NCBI GenBank assembly: GCA_007449985.2
Contig: VIIQ02000352.1
Span: 1-64,000 of the forward strand
Source: Desmodesmus armatus
Taxonomy: Eukaryota; Chlorophyta; Chlorophyceae; Sphaeropleales; Scenedesmaceae
Length of the DNA stretch: 64,000 nt
Reading direction: 5' to 3'
Both the position numbers and the translations under genes were made by a program. Below the pieces are notes generated by a model. The model was not told the DNA's origin. It worked only from the letters and a program-made list of their open reading frames with translations, and made no database searches. How positions within the stretch are numbered: the stretch's first letter is position 1; each line of letters starts with the position of its first letter. This document shows positions 23,101-33,469 of this stretch, piece by piece.

Positions 23101-23347
23101 ACACCCGGAAATATTGGGCATGTGATAATGCCAACGTTGGAGTTAACTCCGGGCTCAGCCAGTAGCCTACTGGCTGAGCCCGGAGTTGATGTTCAGTATG
23201 ATACTAAACATCATAGCCACACCTCCTGAGCAGGTACTGCTGTCAGGCTGCCTCCCCAGTCACTTTGGCCATGTAGCTAATGAGAAGTGCCCCCCACACC
23301 TCCTCACTATTTTTCGTCTCACCCCACTCCCTACCTGCAGGACAATA
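20164..23347. other. Region between ankyrin genes 3 and 4
   Basis: No supported gene. Visible structures: poly-C near 20610, a C-run/G-run hairpin near 20851-20880, a doubled AGCCTGAGTCCCTGCCAC near 22390-22431, a segment at 22830-22985 resembling the region downstream of ankyrin gene 2, and the perfect hairpin at 23145-23187. The last few hundred bases are probably the 3' UTR of gene 4, including a 3'-UTR intron beginning at its CTGCAG|GTAGGG donor. Confidence 0.45.
23145..23187. repeat. Perfect 21-bp stem hairpin with a 1-base loop
   Basis: AACTCCGGGCTCAGCCAGTAG is followed by one base and its exact reverse complement. It lies about 160 bases downstream of the stop codon of ankyrin gene 4, probably within its 3' UTR. 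A loop of one base makes a classical microRNA precursor unlikely. It could be a foldback insertion or a 3'-end structure. Confidence 0.85.
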
Positions 23348-24496
23348 CTACATGGCCTGGTGGTTTGCCTGCTGCTGCACCGCCCCATTTGTGCTGCCTG
23401 CTGCAGCCTCAGCAAGGGGTGCCGCAGCAACAGCAGCAGCATCAGTAGCTGTGGCAGACCTGCTGGCAGTGCTACCTGCTGCTGTCAGCAAAGCTGTGTG
23501 TCCCGCCGCCTCATCTACCACCTGTTCTGCAGCTGTCACTGCTGCACTGACTGCAGAGGCCCTGATGCCTGGTGCCTCCGACTGCTGCTGGTGCTGGGCT
23601 AGCGACATCTGAATCAGGAGCTCCTGAAGTGCTGCTCGCTGTTGTGCCTCCCCCTCCTGCGCTGTGTCTGCAGCAGTCTGCCACTGGCGCAGCACTTCAG
23701 CTAATACTTGCTCATCTGTCAGCGCTTCTGCTGCTGCATGCCTGTCTCGCTGCAGCAGAGTCCTGAGCATTAGGATGGACAGCTGTGTATGCCCTGCTGC
23801 TGCAGCTGCCTTGGCTGCTTCTGCCATGGACTCTGTTGACAGCTGTGGAGCAGCAAGCAGAATCTCCACAGCCTTCACCTTGCCGGCAGCTGCTGCAAGC
23901 TCTACTGGTGCTTTGAGGTGTGCATGCGCAGCCTGTGCAGGGTTGCCGATGGGATCGGCATCTGCGCTCAACAGCAGCTGCATCACTTGGATATAGCCAT
24001 GTTCCGCCGCCCAGTGCAACGCTGTCGAGCCAGATGCATCGACAGCATCAGCTGTTGCCCCGGCAGTCAGCAGCAGCTGCACCGCCTCACTGTGGTGGTT
24101 CCTTACAGCGAGGTGCAGCGCTGTCAAGCCAGATGCATCAACAGCATCAGCTGTTGCCCCAGCAGCCAGCAGCAGCTGCAACACTTCACTGTGGTTGTTT
24201 CTTACAGCGAGGTGCAGGGCTGTCTGGCCAGATGCATCAACAGCATCCAGTGCTATCTCAGCAGCTGCTGCTGCATCAGCATTGCCAAGCCTGAGCAACG
24301 CTTGCATCACTAGACTGTGGCCATTCATTGCAGCGTAGTGCATGGCTGTTAAGCCCCCTGCACCAGCTGCATCCACTGCTGCGCCTGCTGCGACAAGTTG
24401 TGCTGCTGCTGCTGCATCCCCAACTTCTGCCGCCTGCCGAAGGGCAGCGTCGCGAACTGCAGCGGCGAAAGTGCACAAAATTTGGCCCATTCTCAC
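23348..24496 (-). CDS. Ankyrin-repeat protein (ANK gene 4, no membrane exon)
   Basis: Single open exon of 382 aa, ATG at 24496, starting MRMGQILCTFAAAVRDAALR. It has about six ankyrin repeats (GLTAMHYAAMNGHSLVMQAL, GQTALHLAVRNNHSEVLQLL, GLTALHLAVRNHHSEAVQLL, GSTALHWAAEHGYIQVMQLL). Two adjacent repeats are almost identical, so one probably arose by recent in-frame duplication. LLAAPQLSTESMAEAAKAAA and a Gln/Ala-rich helical tail follow. As in gene 2, the TAG stop lies just before a conserved CTGCAG|GTAGGG donor (about 23341-23333), so no membrane exon is added. Closest relative in the window is gene 2. Function unknown. Confidence 0.87.
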   Translation of the reverse strand: MRMGQILCTFAAAVRDAALRQAAEVGDAAAAAQLVAAGAAVDAAGAGGLTAMHYAAMNGHSLVMQALLRLGNADAAAAAEIALDAVDASGQTALHLAVRNNHSEVLQLLLAAGATADAVDASGLTALHLAVRNHHSEAVQLLLTAGATADAVDASGSTALHWAAEHGYIQVMQLLLSADADPIGNPAQAAHAHLKAPVELAAAAGKVKAVEILLAAPQLSTESMAEAAKAAAAAGHTQLSILMLRTLLQRDRHAAAEALTDEQVLAEVLRQWQTAADTAQEGEAQQRAALQELLIQMSLAQHQQQSEAPGIRASAVSAAVTAAEQVVDEAAGHTALLTAAGSTASRSATATDAAAVAAAPLAEAAAGSTNGAVQQQANHQAM

Positions 24497-24550
24497 GTTC
24501 TGGACCCAATTTGAAGACGGAGGACGGATGAAGTTGAGGGCTGTCGGGTG

Positions 24551-24574
24551 TGACGTAATGCCCGAATTACGTCA
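24551..24574 (-). promoter_or_regulatory. Perfect TGACGTAAT / ATTACGTCA inverted repeat, gene 4
   Basis: Exact 9-base arms around a 6-base spacer, 55 bases upstream of the start codon. This is the best-preserved copy of the element common to the ankyrin cluster. TGACGT is a typical plant bZIP/CRE-like core (inference). Confidence 0.6.
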
Positions 24575-24698
24575 CGACACGGAAAGGCGGCCGGCTTCGC
24601 TGGCAGCCCTCGATCGAGTTTGGGAAACCTTGTACTTGAACCTGTGCCTGGAAATGCAGCATACGTGCACAACTGGCACGAGGGGGCCCGTAGTGTTC

Positions 24699-24719
24699 CT
24701 GCAGCACAGCACAGCACAC
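24699..24719 (-). promoter_or_regulatory. CTGCAGCACAGCACAGCACA box, gene 4
   Basis: Third copy of the string, about 203 bases upstream of the start of ankyrin gene 4. I did not find it upstream of gene 2. Confidence 0.4.
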
Positions 24720-27700
24720 CATGCCTATCACTGTCGTCTCCATACAGCGCCACACTTTACTAAGCCCAATTGACCTATTAACGAAGCATGGACATGTGCT
24801 TAGGAGTTTGATGACAAGCACGTAACTAGCTCGTCAGCTGGGTCACCCAGCCCTGAGTTTTCATGGCTGCTACATGACTCATGTGACGCATGTGGTGTGA
24901 CAATGCGGGCGCTGAGCGCGTCAGCCTCCTGAACGACAGCTGGGCTGCACCATCCCATGTGTCAGTCGCCGCGCCATCAACAGCATGCCTGACACACCTA
25001 TAGTGATTGGGCTTTTTGTGAGTGCAGTCACTGACATCTGAGCCGGCATTGAGCATAGGTGAGTGAACAATACTTGTGCATACTGCTACTGGTGCTGCTA
25101 TGCCTGTGGATTGGCAGGTTTGCATGGATTGGCAGTTGCTACGGCATGGGGCACGTGTGCAGGAAGTTTGGCACTTACTGAGGCACTCATGGTGCATACA
25201 CTACAACTGAAATCGCCCTTACCCTGACAGCCTGTCAGTGACAGGTGAGGTATACAGCGGCCAGCCTATGCCATGAATGAAATGCACACAGGCATGAGTG
25301 ATAGTTCCATCTCGTACGCAACTGAAAGCAACTATCCTGCATGATGCACAATGTGGCAAAGCAGACATATATAACCTCGGCATTGTGTCCAAGGTCTGTC
25401 TCAATCAAAGTATGGAACTACTAGCGGTTTGCAGTGTCATCATGACATGTAGTGCAAGCACCTCACAACCTTCAACCCCCAACATGTGATTGCACCCCGG
25501 CCTGCAGGCATTGAACAAGCGGAGCGCGATGCGCAGCTTGTTGATAGACTACGTTGGCTGCTCTTGGCTGCACTTGTTGTCCTGTGCAGGCTGCACCAGA
25601 GCCTCTACGCCAGCATGCACCAACCTGACGGCCTGCTCAGGATGCCTCCAGTGGAGGCAATAGGGTTTGACATGTTTGGGTTTTAGTCAATTCAGGCGGG
25701 CTGAAGCTCAAGTGAACGGCTGTTGCTCAATTCAATCACGGCTGAAACTCAACTGACGGCTGACCCGGTCCGCTGGGCCAGCGCACACTGTGTGCAGTTC
25801 ATGTACATGCATGTTGATGACTGTGCGCACCCAATCCTGCGCCTGCCTTGTGTCTGACGCCAATCATGCTGTGGATTCATCAGCAACAGTTTCGTTTGTG
25901 GTTCCCTGTCGTCCTATTCACAACCGCCCATGCATATGACGTGTAGTGTGCATGCTTGCCATCTGCCCACCACTGTAGAACGCTGCTCTCAAAAAGTTGC
26001 TGCTCAAATTCAGATTCCTGCAGCAAAGGTTCAAAAGTTGCAGGCACAGCGGCAACGGGTGCGATGGCAACAACCCACTTTTTCAGGTGTGCGACGGCCA
26101 CTGGCAGTTGTGACGCCCAGGTTGCTTTTGTGGCAGCAGAGCCCTTAGCAAATGCGCCATTTGTCAAACGCACGGCAGTCATCACCCCTTTCTGTTGACG
26201 CTGCAGCTGCCAGCTGCCATCTAAACTAGCGCTTAGGAGCCACCACATCCAGTATATGCAGGCCATGCTGGCACCAAGGTGGCCAATGCAGCAGCTGCTG
26301 TGCCAGGATGTGACAGGAGCTGCGCTGTGTGACAGAGCCAGCAGCACAGTGCCGTTGCATACTGCAAGGCTGAAAGCCCGTGTGGCACGTCACATTTGTC
26401 TGCGGCGTCACAGACAGAATTGATTTAGTGCCATTGGTGATAATTTTGCATCGTGCTCAAGCTTGCTTGGGGCACTCGAGCGACTTGCTGACCACAGGTC
26501 CTTGGGAATACCACTACAGTAGTTTGGTTTTGGTTTTGAAACCACACAGCAGCATGTTTGGGGTGGTCGTCAGCAGCCCGTTTCAGCGCTGCTGCTTTTA
26601 TGCCCTTTGTATGCCTGCGTTGTGGCCGTAACTGGCACAGGCTTTCTAGTGTCCTAGGTCACTGGTCGCCTGGTGGTGTCTTGCTTGTCTTGCACCCAGG
26701 TCGATTTGCTGCTTGCAGCTTGCTGCATGCACAATGAACCTGGCCGGAAACACGTGTAATGATGATGATGATGTGCTCAAGCTGTTGACTGGGCTCCAGC
26801 TGTGTGAATGATCGAGGGTTCGTCTTGTCTGTTCACTATGGTGTGCAGGCCGACTGGACAGCACTATCTCGAGATAGTGATGTTTGTCAAATGCCTCGAG
26901 GGTGAGTGTGTGGGGTGGGGTGGGGGTGGGGTGGGGGGGTGGGGGGGGGGGGGGGGGGCAAGGGGCCTGGTGTGGTTATGCAATCACCTTCGACTAGGGG
27001 TATGGAAATAGAACCCCATGGCTGGAGATGGAAGGAGAAGCAAGCAGTGCAACTTTGTGTGTCCTAGGTTTTATCAGTGTATTGCCCTGCCTGCACAGCA
27101 GCGGACTGGTCTTTCCACGTAAGAGCTCCTTCAGAATGATCGTTCTTCGGCCGTCACCTCCCAGCAGTGACTCACTCTGCGAAATTGCTTTCTTTTCATG
27201 CTCGGCTGATTTACCTGGCAGGAGCCATCCGGATGACGGTTGGGTCGAACGGTAATGCGGTGGACATAGATTCATGGTGGTAGCAGCGTTCCTCTCAGGC
27301 GTGCCCTCCAGGTGCCTTAGGCGAGGCCCCATCGGCTCCATGAAAAGGTGTGTGCACACAGCACAGGGCAGGGCAAGCTGTTTTTTGCCCTCAGCGATCA
27401 GTGCAGAGATGAACATAGACAAGGCCCGAGATGGCTTGTCGTAACAGCACAACGGTGGCCCCAGTACAGCAGCAGTGCTGTTGTGAGATCAGGCCTGTGC
27501 TGGCCATGCCATATGGGGCACCAAGCGTGTCCAGGCTATGGTCTGGGGTACCCAACCATGTTTGAGGGGTGCCCATCTGGCTGGTTCATGGTGGGGTGTA
27601 CGCTTCATACTGTCATAGGGAGGGCGTTGTGCAGCTGGGCCACACCTACCTGCAGGAGAGCTCGGTGCTACTAGGCATGCATGTCTGTCACCTGTGCAGA

Positions 27701-27893
27701 GTCATAAAGATGGAGGTAACTGTCAAAGTTTTTGGGTCCTTTGACTGACAGGCTGCTGTGCCCAGTGGCTGGCTGGTGTCACACTTCCCAGCAGTGAGCA
27801 CCTGCAGTGCCCGCTGCCTGCAGGGTTCTGAATCTGTGCATGCCCGTGGTCTGACTCTTTGCGACTCTGCTTCTTTCATGCCACACTCTCCAG
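24720..27893. other. Region with weak coding candidates only
   Basis: No gene is firmly supported. Two minus-strand open stretches look more protein-like than background. Around 26200-25880, ESEFEQQLFESSVLQ follows a TTTGCTGCAG acceptor. At 27452-26994 (152 codons) the text is lower in CTG/CAG bias than its surroundings and reads EGTPERNAATTMNLCPPHYR, which could be a gene fragment or inserted DNA. A G-rich tract with long G runs lies at about 26905-26960. Exons upstream of the gene at 27894-29601 may also lie here. Confidence 0.3.
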
Positions 27894-29601
27894 GTGCTCC
27901 AGAACGCGATGTAGAGTGGGCAGCAGGAGGAAGACTTTCATGTGGAACAGACATCTGGCGGGACATCATGGCGTATGACAGCCCTACTTCTGCATGTGAA
28001 CGTTTGCGCCAGCTGACCAGTCACCGACTTCCGAATGAGCAGCTTGCAGTGAGGGTCGTGTGAGTAGTCGCCGGCAGTGGGGTGGGGCGGGGTGTGGGGT
28101 TGGGTGTGAAAAGCAGCCGCGGGAGGCAGGGCAGCAGCCTAGCCCAGCACAACTTGTAGTTCAACCTTTGCTCACGTCCCACCCGGTGGGAATTTCTCAG
28201 CAGACCGGCCAGGGCAGCACGAACATCCTTCTTCCCATACAGATATTGTGAAAAGCTTGCAGCAGGCACGACAATCAATGGGCTCTTGACATTTCTTGGT
28301 GTCACTGTCAGTTGCAGTGCCTCCACATGCATCCACAGGGTTGGCCAGGCAAGCACTGCACATCAGTCACTTATCCATGGGTGCGCTGCGCTCCCTTCGT
28401 GCTGATGCTGCCCAGGCAGGCGCGGTTGTCCTGAAGGCCTTTCACGCCCTCGCTGGTCTGGGGCAGCCAATGCTGGCAGCCTTGGAAGGAGCCATGCTGA
28501 TGTCCTGCTCAGCAGGTGCGAGGCACATGTGCAGCACGCAACATGTGCTGCTTGCTGCACCGTCAGAGGCGTGCTGAATCACCTGCGGTTGCTGCAGCTG
28601 TTATGCTCATACATCATCCGGCCCCTACTACACCTGAGTGTCCATTAGCTGTTTGAGCCACTGGCAGTGGTAACAAGATGGCCCTTTGAACGGCAATCTG
28701 AAGCACCTTGTGCAAGTCAGCACATCAGCGCCAGCACACTACACAGGGAAGTGTCATGCAGATGCACTTGCACACAAAACAGCTTGACAGCCATTCAAGG
28801 CATTGTCAGAGATTTGGAAACTGCCGTGGTGAAATATTTGTGTGTTTATGCCTCTTGCATGTGTGCACATGCACATAGGCACATCTGATGTCTATGCAAC
28901 AGCAAGCTTTACCCAACCCTGTGTTTGTGTTTCCATGCATGTCACGCACCACATGCCAAAGGCTACGCTCGGCGACTACGCTAGCAACGTGAAGATGGCC
29001 AGCCTGCGGCCCTTTTGATGATGTTGGAGCTGGACGGCTACCGTGGATGTAAAGCTGGACGGCTATGCTGGAGGCGGCACTGAGACCAAGCTGGCGGCGA
29101 AGCTGGCGGACGGCGGAAGAACGTCCGACTTCAACAAGTTGCAGGGTGAAGTGGAGTCCACTTCACGCTGCGCTCATCTGGTACGTCTTGAGCTTGCACG
29201 ACTGTCAAGCTGGTATTGGGCCAGCTTGACAGTCGTGCTGACTGTCCTCCTTTTTTGGGGTTTTACCAGGGGGGTGGACTCCCACCGGCTTGCCACATAC
29301 AGCGCAATCAGGCGAACCCAACTACCCGGGGCCCGAGGCAAAGCCTGACCAGTGAGAGTCAGATACGCCCAACACCCCTATACCAGGAGGTCCCTGGTGC
29401 CTGGACAAAAAGCATGAGAGTTGGAACCCACACACCTCCTCGGTGTGGTATTGCGACTGCCAGCGCGACCAGTATTCACTGGCCGCCCCAATAAAGGATG
29501 TTCGCCAAGATGATCAATCTCGCCAGTTCTTGGCTGAAATTTCGTACATCATGTTTCTCACCTCATTCTGCCTGCTTGCCATGCCCTGTCTGTGCCTGTA
29601 G
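27894..29601 (+). CDS. Unidentified gene, 3' exons (one exon disrupted)
   Basis: Four coding-like blocks on the plus strand. (a) 27894 to about 28059, after CTCTCCAG: APERDVEWAAGGRLSCGTDI. (b) About 28339-28515: LARQALHISHLSMGALRSLR, leading into an Ala/Leu-rich helical stretch. (c) About 28953-29145: MPKATLGDYASNVKMASLRP and then, after TGATGA at 29016-29021, VDVKLDGYAGGGTETKLAAK to NKLQ. (d) 29363-29601, joined in phase 1 to (c): TPNTPIPGGPWCLDKKHESW through YSLAAPIKDVRQDDQSRQFL, ending in a hydrophobic tail ISYIMFLTSFCLLAMPCLCL and TAG. Splice phases between (a), (b) and (c) are not resolved. The tandem stop pair in (c), next to a duplicated AGCTGGACGGCTA, suggests a damaged exon. I do not recognise the family. 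The tail suggests a membrane anchor. Confidence 0.5.
29196..29238. repeat. Perfect 18-bp stem hairpin with a 7-base loop
   Basis: GCACGACTGTCAAGCTGG and its reverse complement flank TATTGGG. It lies in the last intron of the 27894-29601 gene, about 50 bases after the donor. It could bring the splice sites together or be a relic of a foldback insertion. Confidence 0.8.
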
Positions 29602-32282
29602 GGCCACCTTCGACTACTGACATCATGCCGTTGCAAAGGAGGAAGACATTCAGTGTGCTGGCTTGGAGGCAGTGCGTTGAGTGCTGGGGGTACGGCAGTG
29701 GTGCATCAGGATGGGGCTGACTGTGTTTGCTTTGGCGGACCTGTGTGGGGTGCGCGCGGGTTGGTTTGTGCGGTTTGAAATGGACCTGGGATTGGGAAGG
29801 TGGGTGTTTTTGTTGGTGGTTTTCCTGCAACCTTTGTTTCGGGTGACCTCAAGCTTGCCTTGCAACCCTACTAACGGGGCAGCTTGCTGGTGGTTGCAGC
29901 CCCTCAGCTACTGTGTTCAGTCTCGTGCTTATGTTGGACCACTCTGGTGGGGGCGACTGGCTGGGTGGTGACGGCCATGCAGCTTTGTTTTGTTACGTTG
30001 CGTGCTTGCAGGCAGCTGGCTGGTGTTGGCTGCCATGTTCTTGTGCTTGAAATGGCCTAGGGTTTCCATCCAGACCCTGTTGTCCTTGGGGTGGCTGGAT
30101 GGTCGTGACAGCACCGCGGTCTCTTGCTTCAGATTGGTCTGGTGCTTGCTTTGGAACCCCTCATTGGATTGGCTGGCTCCTGCCAGTCGGGTGTATGCAG
30201 GTGCGTGCTGTAGCATACAAAGGATGTGAGTGGGCTCGGCTCCCATGCCTGTTTCGGTTGTGACACTGGGCATTTTTGGCAAAGAATGTGTGTTTGGCGT
30301 CCCTCATCGGTGGGGCCTCCCCCCTCCAAAGCAACACGCACACAGGCGCGTGTACTTGGCTGAGCTGTGTGAGGCCAGCTGACTGGGACTGCGCCCCCCT
30401 AAAAGACCGACCAGAGTGCATTTTTGCTGACATGATTGCGCTGAAAAATGCGCCAGGCAGCCCAGGATCTCCCCATGCTTGACAGCCATGTCTGTCAGTG
30501 TGGATGCGTTGATGTTGTCAAATCCCTGGTAAGTATCCAGGAAGGCACACCTTGTGCTGAACCCTGGGGTTTGGGAGTAAAGTCCAATCACAGCTGCACA
30601 CACCCCAGCATGTATGCATTGCACTTATCATACCTGTGGTCTACTGGAGGAGACGCTACGCCCACGGTAAGTCCTGTCATCCATGAACACCATCGATCTA
30701 TCTACCGGCCAGCCCCTGGAATGTACACGCAGCTGAGGCGAGCTGACTTCGCATGTGTAAGTTCACGTATTTACATACGTTTTGGCAACATTTGCCCTGT
30801 TGCTGCTAGCAGCGGGCACAGCGTCTTGGGGTGGGCCAGCCACACATGAAGCAAACAGTCGCGAGCAGTGCAAACGTGATTGAGATTCCTTTCTTGATAC
30901 TGCAATCATGTGTCACAACTATCAAGGAGGTCCAGTAGTGACTGGCGCTACACTGACACTTCCCGCCTTTATTTTCGTCAAGGACTGTAAACTAAGCACA
31001 GCCTCGAAAGGTTACAGGGCATTATGAATAATGCCATACCCAAGATGACGTGCAGGAGGCAGGAAGGCAGCAGCTACCACTGGCATGCCAATGGCCCCTG
31101 CAGGTACCCCGCCGCAGCCAGCAGCTACCCCTGGTGCCCCACCTCACTAGCAGTCCCGGCCAGCAGGTTTTGGCTTCTGCTGCTGTCAACTAACGCTGCT
31201 GCTGCCTGCTGCCTTCGCACATCAACTGTGTACCTCAGTCAAGTTGAGCAATGGGTCGGTCAAGCCTAAGGCTCAGCATGGCATGCTCACCTTGGGCGGC
31301 AGAAGGACAGGACGGTGTGCGAGCTGGGCATGCCACACATGGGCCATGTGGTAGTGCGGCAGGCTACTGCACGCAGTGAGGTATCACAAATTGAGGAACA
31401 TATCTCCACCGTGGAAGCTGTGGGGACCACAGGCTCCAAACTCATGAGCATGCGCCCTTACAAGACAATGTAGTGCTCATCAGATGTGCTGTCGTGCATC
31501 GTGGTGTTTGTTGTGACTGGTAACCGTCTGCAATGGTCACAATTGTGGCACAGCAATCTGAGATTCAATCAGGCTCGTCCTGCTAGGGACCCACAGAGGT
31601 AACATTGTGGGGCTGCTGCTGTTACGAGTTACGAGGGGAAAGTCGGACTCGTAACATTTCGGGGCAGGGATCCGGAATGAGAGGGGGGGGGGGGTGTCAT
31701 GAACTGCTGGCAGTGCACCTAGCATGCTGGGCCTGCAGTACCTTGCTGCTGACCACAATCTGTCGATGCAAGTCTTGCCTCATTTGAGCAATGAAACGAA
31801 TTGGTCTGTTGCTTGCCGGGGCGCCATCTTATTCGTAAATGGCAAGCATTGACAGCGATCGTTACAAGAGTGCAACCTGTGGCAATGAGTCTCAAACAGC
31901 AGCAGTGGCAGTTGGATAGTTCTGTGTCATCTGCTCAAAGTTTGTTACAGCAAGTACCAGACAACATAACATCATGTCATGCCAAACACCCAGAAGCAGA
32001 GCGGTACAGTTTGCTCGCATCCTGAGCGTATGCCCCCCCCCCTGTAGGAACGTCCAATGGGCCGACCAATGAACAAGCATACCCCCGTAGCTCAGCACCG
32101 AGCCTGCACCCTGACTGTTCCACACCGGCACCCAATTCTTAGCATTGATACCCCAACCAGCCAGCCAACCACCAGGCGTGGCTCTCCACAGCCCCTGATT
32201 CCCGCACACCATTCCCTGCTCACATACACACTCTGGTGCCAGCAGCTGCAGGCCTCAAGCACACGAAATATCGACCCGCACT

Positions 32283-32942
32283 GACAGGCTAAACTGACAG
32301 GCACATGTTTGCATCGACACCACCACCTCCCCCAAGGCTTAGGCACCACCAGCAAACACGGCCCTGCAGGCCTCAACAGCAACATGGGTCAGCACATTGG
32401 CAACAAAGGGGGCACACAAGCTGGCTGGTGGCACTTGCACAAGTCTAGCAACCCACCAACTCCAGACATCGTGCCGTGGCATGGCACCAAAAGCTCCGCC
32501 ACACATCGACTGCACCTACAGCACCATCCACCTGCCGTGCTGAACCCCCCCAAGCCAGGCAGGCCTGATGCCGGCCCCTCATGGCTACTCAACACACAGC
32601 CAGCCTCTGGTGCAGCAGCTGCAGGGCCCCATGAGTGTAGGGCCCCAGCAACCGCCAGCATCCAGAGGGGCCCCTGGGCCCGCTGCAGAATCTGCGCAGA
32701 CACCATCTACACCTCCAAGCACAGTCCTGAAAAACCATACACACTCGGCTGTATCTGGACGGCCGCCAAAACCTTACGAGGCCTCGTTCTCCTGCCCAAA
32801 GCCCAGAGAATCAAACCCCTACTGACTGAAGGGCTAGCTGACAGGCCAGAACATGTCTGCATTGACACCACCACCTCCCCCAAGGCTTAGGCACCACCAG
32901 CAAACACGACCCCGCAGGACCCAACAACAACATAGGGTCAAC
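32283..32942. repeat. Direct repeats of about 110 bp, 548 bp apart
   Basis: 32283-32395 and 32831-32942 both contain CTGACAGGC, ATGT-TGCAT-GACACC and ACCTCCCCCAAGGCTTAGGC, then CACCAGCAAACACG. Similarity continues more weakly downstream (GTGCCGTGGC-TGGCACCA in both). They look like two units of a long-period degenerate satellite. Confidence 0.75.
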
Positions 32943-33469
32943 ACACCAGGGGTGTCTCCACAGGAAATCACGCTACCTCCCCGGTTCCGGGCACTGTCTC
33001 ACCAGGGGGCATTCAGGCTGGCTAGCGCCACACCCACAAGCATACACATCCAAACACCAAAAATGTGCCGTGGCCTGGCACCACTGGCTGCGCTACACAC
33101 CCACACTCACGCCTTGCCCAGTACACTGCCCTAGCAGCCCAAGCCTGTAGCCAAACCTGCTGTGCCAGGTACACTCAGGTACGGCTGAGTTCCTGCTGCC
33201 CCCATCCCAATCCCAGCCGCTGCCAAGAAGAGGCCTGGCTGCTCAGCAACACCACAACCTTCCATACAGCTGCTCCGGTGCTGGGCATGCACTGTGGCAG
33301 ATTCAAGCATACTAAAAGCTGCCGCCCACCGCATACCATTCAGCACTGCACACCACCAGCACTAAGGAACAACTGCTGTACAGGCTGCTGATGCACAGCA
33401 CAGCACAGCATTCAGTCCTGCATCCCAGGCACATCCCGCCCCCTGGAAGGCCAAAATGTGCTGGCACAT

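Noticed and set aside
32309..32890. 193-aa plus-strand open frame
   Set aside because: It runs straight across two satellite-like repeat units and has no splice signals or protein-like composition.
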